DNA from: Impatiens glandulifera
Lineage: Eukaryota; Streptophyta; Magnoliopsida; Ericales; Balsaminaceae
Direction: 5' to 3'
Assembly: GCF_907164915.1 (NCBI RefSeq)
Contig: NC_061868.1
Coordinates: forward strand, 25,539,819 to 25,603,818
Length of the DNA stretch: 64,000 nucleotides
Shown here: positions 59,176-64,000 of the stretch, piece by piece
Layout of the letters: every line of letters begins with the position of its first letter
How positions within the stretch are numbered: the stretch's first letter is position 1
Program-made: the position numbers and the translations under genes
The notes under the pieces: model-generated
Database searches by the model: none
What the model was told of the DNA's origin: nothing
Seen by the model: the letters and a program-made list of their open reading frames with translations, nothing else

Positions 59176-59219
59176 AACAGGTTTTCCTACACACCAAGTT
59201 TCTCTTATCACAAGTGAGG

Positions 59220-59783
59220 ATGAAGAACATCATCAATATACAAACCGCTATTATTATGCTATTGATTTTCTCTATGGAAGTTAACAGTTGCATGCCAAGT
59301 GGGCGAATAAGAGCCAAAAAACACCCTCCAAACTACTGTAATCTTGTTGGCGATGACATCTGTTGCATTCAAGGAAGAATCTACACCACTTACAACTGTT
59401 CGCCTCCTTCGATTACTCATAATTCAGGTAGTTATAACGCGCTTCTCACACTCAACACCTTTGAAGGTGGCGGTTACGGGCCAAGCCAATGCGATCATCA
59501 TTACCACTCCGATAAATTGCTGGTGGTGGCTTTATCGTCGGGTTGGTTTGATCACGGAAATAGGTGCCTAACAAATATTACTATCAATAATGAGGCTAAT
59601 GGAAGAAGTGTGAAGGCTATGGTGGTGAATGAGTGTGATTCCACCTCCGGTTGCGATAAAGAAAGTAGTTACTTGCCTCCGTGTGGAAACAATATTGTCG
59701 ATGCATCTGAAGCTGTGTGGAGAGCTCTCGAAATTCCTATTAATGATTGGGGCGAGCTTAATGTGACGTGGAGTGATGCTTAG
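59220..59783 (+). CDS. Kiwellin / ripening-related protein, secreted
   Basis: A single exon of 187 aa. The start at 59220 is chosen because the 24-residue hydrophobic signal peptide (to about VNS-C) begins there and a TATA box sits just before it. The mature protein is Cys-rich with a double-psi beta-barrel: CCIQGRIYTTYNCSPP, FEGGGYGPSQCD, HYHSD, VVALSSGWF, VVNECDSTSGCD, then PPCGNNIVDAS and the terminal WGELNVTWSDA. These are standard family landmarks. Kiwellins are apoplastic proteins; some bind and inhibit pathogen chorismate mutases, so a defence role is likely by family. It lies 257 bp downstream of the GT90 stop on the same strand and converges on the beta-amylase gene. Confidence 0.92.
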   Translation: MKNIINIQTAIIMLLIFSMEVNSCMPSGRIRAKKHPPNYCNLVGDDICCIQGRIYTTYNCSPPSITHNSGSYNALLTLNTFEGGGYGPSQCDHHYHSDKLLVVALSSGWFDHGNRCLTNITINNEANGRSVKAMVVNECDSTSGCDKESSYLPPCGNNIVDASEAVWRALEIPINDWGELNVTWSDA

Positions 59784-60663
59784 TTAATGTTTTAATGAAA
59801 TAAACAAACAAATTTGTCTTATAGACATCCTATGAAACTAGAAAACCTTCCGTGTATTTCGCCAAGTTGACCTAACTCCAATCCACAAATATTTTGCCAA
59901 GTTGCCATAACTTCAATCCTGCAATCAAGCCTTGTTAATAAGATAAAACTAAATACAAAACAAAATTAAAAGCCTCGTCGAGCAAGATTTCAGCTGAAAT
60001 CAAAAGATCTTTGTTGCTTTGTTCATTGACAACTTAATGAAGCTTATTAGGATGATAAAAATAACCCATCTTAAGAGGATAAAACAACATTTTAAGAATT
60101 TGGTGTTACTAAGAGTATTGAAGCATATAAATTGTACTAACTAAAAGATCAAGAGTTAGAGATATACATATATTTACTTAAAAGATAGACAAAAGAGAAA
60201 GGAAAAGAAAGATGGCTAGCATTCTACTTCAATACATAGTGAAGGTTTTGAGTTCCTAATTCAACTTACTCTTTCCTCACCCCCATTGCAATGCTTCATA
60301 CAAAATTAATCAGGACAAAGAAATGAAATGCTTTTAACTAAATGGGGTCAAGTTCTTCTGTTATATATATGGCAACAGTAGTTCCATCTGTTTTTCCCAA
60401 TTTAACCAAAACCATAAGTTACTCGACAAACTTTCATCGCCATTGAAAAATGTGATTTCTTGGATTACTACTGAGAATTCTTTTCCAGCTTCATCCATAC
60501 ATACGAGGATCTCCAATAAATTCTTCCCTACATACAAACCATGACAACAACCCAGGATGAACAGTTGGTATATATGCTGCAGATCAGAGACATCTTGATT
60601 GGTTAAAGGGGTAGTAGTAGAAGAGCCTGACAATCATTTTCACAAGTTCCTTCATTTGCATAG
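59784..60663. other. Convergent intergenic region
   Basis: Holds the 3' UTRs of the kiwellin (plus) and beta-amylase (minus) genes. No further gene is supported. Confidence 0.5.
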
Positions 60664-63591
60664 TCACTGAAGATCAAGAACTGCTTCCCCTGTAGTGCAA
60701 ATCAAATGGGGTTGTAAGTAATTTAATCCTAAGTGAAATAAAAAAAAGGGTTAAAGGGTTTCAGATTTTCAGATTTTCATTTTTCTATTGAGACCATGAT
60801 TTTATTTTCCCCGAAACTATACTACAACATCCCACTTCCACGACTCCCACTTCAATCAAGGTACTTTGAGTGGAAATCGAATTCGAGACCTCATCCTCTT
60901 AGTTCAATACTCTTACTACAGTCTTACCATTTAAGCTACTATGGGTGAACAATTACAATGTATTGTCTTTCAACATTATGTTAGCTACATACCCATTTCC
61001 AGTTAATCAGCAACATATACAGATATAAATTGGAAACAACTAGTCTAGCAATTTTAGGAACACAAATTGGTCAAGACCTGGAATGAAACAAAATTCTACT
61101 AACCAAGTTATACAAGGACCCTATACTATATCAAACTCTAAACAAAATTCTACTAAACAACTAGTGTAGCATTCCTTCTCCTATGATGTTTGTTTCATTT
61201 TTTTTTTCTTTCCAGTTTGTCAAGGTAGGGTGCCTGTCAGCAATGCAGTCCCATCCTCTTCAAACTATATCAAATAACTAGATCATAACAGGGGATAAAG
61301 AAATACAATTTCTGGCAGACACCACAATAGCATGCTAAGATTTCTAACATATTCCTAATTCAGATTGAGGAAGAGTGTATTTAGTATTTCAATCTTATAT
61401 TCAAATCAAGAAAACAAATCAATTTTGTCTTGTGGTCTCTAACTCTCTATCATCAGCACATGCAATGAGCTTAGAAAGCAAAAGGTTGCAGCATGAAGTT
61501 TTAGCTTTAAATTACAATCCAACTAAAATAAAAAGAATTTGCATTGAGTTGTATAACAATCATAAGGGTAGAGATTCAGTTCTTACCATGCATTCTCTTG
61601 ACAAATCTTTCAAACTCTACGAAATTGTGCCGTTCCATGAGAAGGGGGCTCAGTCTAAGATAAGTAAAAGCAAATAAATGTCTCCCATCTGGATCATTGA
61701 ATGGTTTAGCTCTTTCAAGTATGTTGTTGTAGCTTTCTCTATCATGACAGGGAAGAATGTTTTCACTAGCAACTGGTATACAATCATCCCATGCTGCATT
61801 CAATACCTGAAAATGAAAATTGGCTATCAAAAGGCAAAAAGCTGTGGATGATAAAAGTATATTTGGCAAAAATGAAGAATTAAAATCATTTCAACAGACA
61901 TGAACTTGTAAGAAGCAAATCAGGAATTTTCTTAGAAATATGTTGTAATCATGATTGATGATACGAGGAAGAATTAGGGTTAGGTTACCTAACCCTAGAC
62001 TAAGCTGGCAGGGCATTATGCTGAGTTGGCAAACAAATAAGCTGGATTAATTCAGCAAGTTTTTATACATTGGTTCATTACAGCTATTAAATAGTTAATT
62101 AGCTTTTAATAAATGACGGGAGAGTGACATATAAAAGGAAAGGGGAGAAGAAGGCTGCTGGCAAGGGCAACTAAACAACTAAATACATTTGTGAATTGCT
62201 GACTTCTTTCTCAAGGTCCAACTCTCTTTCCCTTTCTAATCTCTTTACATATCGCACCTATTATTCTAGCTCCTCTCATCTTCAATCTTATGCCATCTTC
62301 TACAGTTGTAATCCTTATTCTTCCTAATCTAATAATCTACACTTCTCAACTAAATAAAGGTACTATTCTAATTCTCAAAGCTAGGTTTAGCTCAATTCTA
62401 ATACCTAGCATAAAAGTTAGTTACAATCTTATTTATCTTTTTCTAGGAATGAATTTGTGATGTTTTTATGAGTAATGAGCTCATACATAAGAGGTTTAGG
62501 CCTTGTTTGATTAAGGGTTATTTGTATTAAATCCAAATAACCCCTTATCCATCATCAATTGTTTCATCATTCAAATCATCAACTAATAACCTTACTTATT
62601 TTTTATAATATTTTAAATATTAAATTAAAGGATATTTTAATCATTTAACCCAAATAATAAACTGTTTCATCAACAAGATTTTTTTCAAAAGTCAGATTAT
62701 TTCAAACAAGCTCAACCACCCCCAAAAAGGAAAATGATCAGGCTAAATTGCAACTTGGCTACAATTAACACTTTTCTCATAGAAATTAACTTGTTCTTAC
62801 TTGCCAAGATAGCCCATCAGGATCCGCAAATCCGTCAGAGTAGTCAATATGCTGCTCTAGCATGCCCAGTTCTGCACACCTAAAGTTTACGGAAACCTCG
62901 TGCTTCTTAAACATTGACATAATTGCGGGATAACCATCACGATTTGATGGGTTATAAAATCCAGCAGTTAATTCAGCAGCATGGCTCGCTGTCTTATACC
63001 ACCAGTGAATACCTGATAGCTGCCCATATATTATAGAGAAGAAATGATTTAGTCATATAATATTCATATCGTAAGCACATATTATATATACACATGATTT
63101 TGCAAATCCATGACTAAACTCAAAGGGACATGTATTCATACCTAAACATGATTTTATAAGCTTTACCCTTAAAATAGTTGTGTAATTCCTTTATTACATA
63201 TTAACATCTTCATCCATAACCTAATTGGACGAAGAATTTTGAGACTAAAGAACTTAGTAGCCATCTCAATGCATGCTTCAAGCCTAAGAACTCTTTGTGA
63301 GACAAAGAAAGAGTATCACAGCTGACTTACTTTTGAAGCAATGCGTGTGTCTTCGAAAGCCAACTTTGCTAGAGAAAGTACGCGGTCACAATGGTCTACT
63401 AGAACCTGAGAGTACCAATTGAGGAAGAATCTGCCGTAATAACCATCATAATCACCACCATCACAGAAAAAACCAGTCTCATGTGGCCGCGAAATATAGG
63501 AACCTGCATTATCTGGTCCTCGTGCCCAAAAAGAGTGCCCTCTTGCTTCTGCTGCCTTCCTCAGGCTTTTTAACAAGTACTGATCATAGCA
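60664..63591 (-). CDS. BAM9: Beta-amylase family GH14, BAM9-like, C-terminal half (5' part outside window)
   Basis: Minus-strand exons in window: 63591-63331, 63019-62801, 61806-61587, 60689-60664. All have GT-AG borders and matching phases, giving the last 241 residues. Visible family segments are [40 protein letters not shown], the inner-loop equivalent RCAELGM, the second-catalytic-Glu segment VASENILPC, and [16 protein letters not shown]. The terminal EAVLDLQ lies on a 26-nt last exon (stop 60664-60666). The [10 protein letters not shown] ending is characteristic of BAM9, a plastid protein regarded in Arabidopsis as catalytically inactive and a modulator of starch breakdown. The first catalytic Glu lies in the unseen 5' part. 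No further exon was found between 63592 and 64000. Confidence 0.9.
61807..62800 (-). other. BAM9-like intron, 994 bp
   Basis: Non-coding between the exons at 62801 and 61806. It contains AT-rich sequence and a short unclassified insertion-like stretch (about 61980-62460). The TTTGATTAAGGGTTATTTG near 62510 and CAAATAACCCCTTATC near 62535 form an inverted repeat. No gene is seen. Confidence 0.4.
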
Positions 63592-64000
63592 CTGCAATGA
63601 AGCTTTTATTATTCTACCAATACTACTTTGATCAGTAATTTCACATCATACAAGTGTAGTATATTCCAGGAGAAAGTTTGGGAAAGTTTGAAGCAATATG
63701 ATTCTATAATAAAGCTACTAACACTAAAAGCTATGCCCATCAGACTGACATAAGCTATCATATTCTGCTAGAGAGGTCTCATCATTGACCAGAATTCAAG
63801 TATTCAATGGAAGGGGAAAGTCAGTATAATAAGAAATGGAACAATACCAAGAAAAAGGATAAGTGGTTTCCCACCGCTACTTAAGAAACAAATTACTACT
63901 TTTTGATATATGAAGGAAAGAGAAAGGAAGAACATTATAAAGCTAATACAGTGAAAACCCAGTCATATATGAAGATCAACCCCTATTCATCCTTCATTCT
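63592..64000 (-). other. Start of the preceding BAM9-like intron
   Basis: No coding similarity to beta-amylase on the minus strand. The exon encoding the residues just before CYDQYLL must lie right of 64000. Confidence 0.5.

Noticed and set aside
59109..59219. Upstream ATG extending the kiwellin by 37 residues
   Set aside because: It precedes the TATA box and would bury the signal peptide. The ATG at 59220 fits the family.

Overview
The window is nuclear DNA of a eudicot plant. The evidence is spliced genes of plant families (chloroplast UPF0114 protein, DHH1-type DEAD-box helicase, GT90/DUF821 glycosyltransferase, kiwellin, BAM9-type beta-amylase), GT-AG introns in AT-rich intergenic DNA, and plant LTR-retrotransposon lineages. 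The extra retrotransposon ORFs resemble predicted proteins I recall from Gesneriaceae such as Dorcoceras, so an asterid (perhaps Lamiales) is a guess. The species is not determined.

Layout. Bases 1-39.9 kb are a nested retrotransposon cluster. Element 1 (minus strand, 1-10634) is a Sirevirus-like Copia element with one LTR (9276-10634), PBS, intact gag and intact pol. Downstream of pol it has three tandem paralogous extra ORFs (aORF-1, -2, -3), each with its own TATA box; two carry a single in-frame TAG. Element B (10635-15325, minus) is a deleted relative that keeps an aORF pseudogene and an LTR. Both sit in the pol of element C (15326-22167, plus), which shows the same order: pol, aORF, PPT, LTR. 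At 22.2-29.3 kb lie unassigned AT-rich DNA and a satellite built of short palindromes. A young non-autonomous Ty3-like element (25875-28200, 479-bp LTRs that read the same, TSD GAATC) splits the satellite. A 1780-bp solo LTR (29313-31092, TSD GACTT) carries about 21 copies of a 17-bp hairpin. Two old Copia remnants (32.0-36.1 kb) and a four-copy LTR/gag tandem array (to 38.7 kb) complete the cluster.

Bases 40-64 kb are gene-rich: the UPF0114 gene (40007-41244), a PIF/Harbinger-like foldback element (43094-45521), the DHH1/RH6-8-12 helicase (46082-53001, nine coding exons), the GT90 gene (55887-58962, four exons), an intronless kiwellin (59220-59783), and on the minus strand the last four exons of a BAM9-like gene (60664-63591, continuing beyond the window). 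The genes are unrelated housekeeping or defence loci and not a cluster. The coordinated features are inside the retrotransposons: conserved blocks, covarying hairpins and family-specific palindrome arrays in four related LTRs, and the promoter-bearing aORFs downstream of pol.
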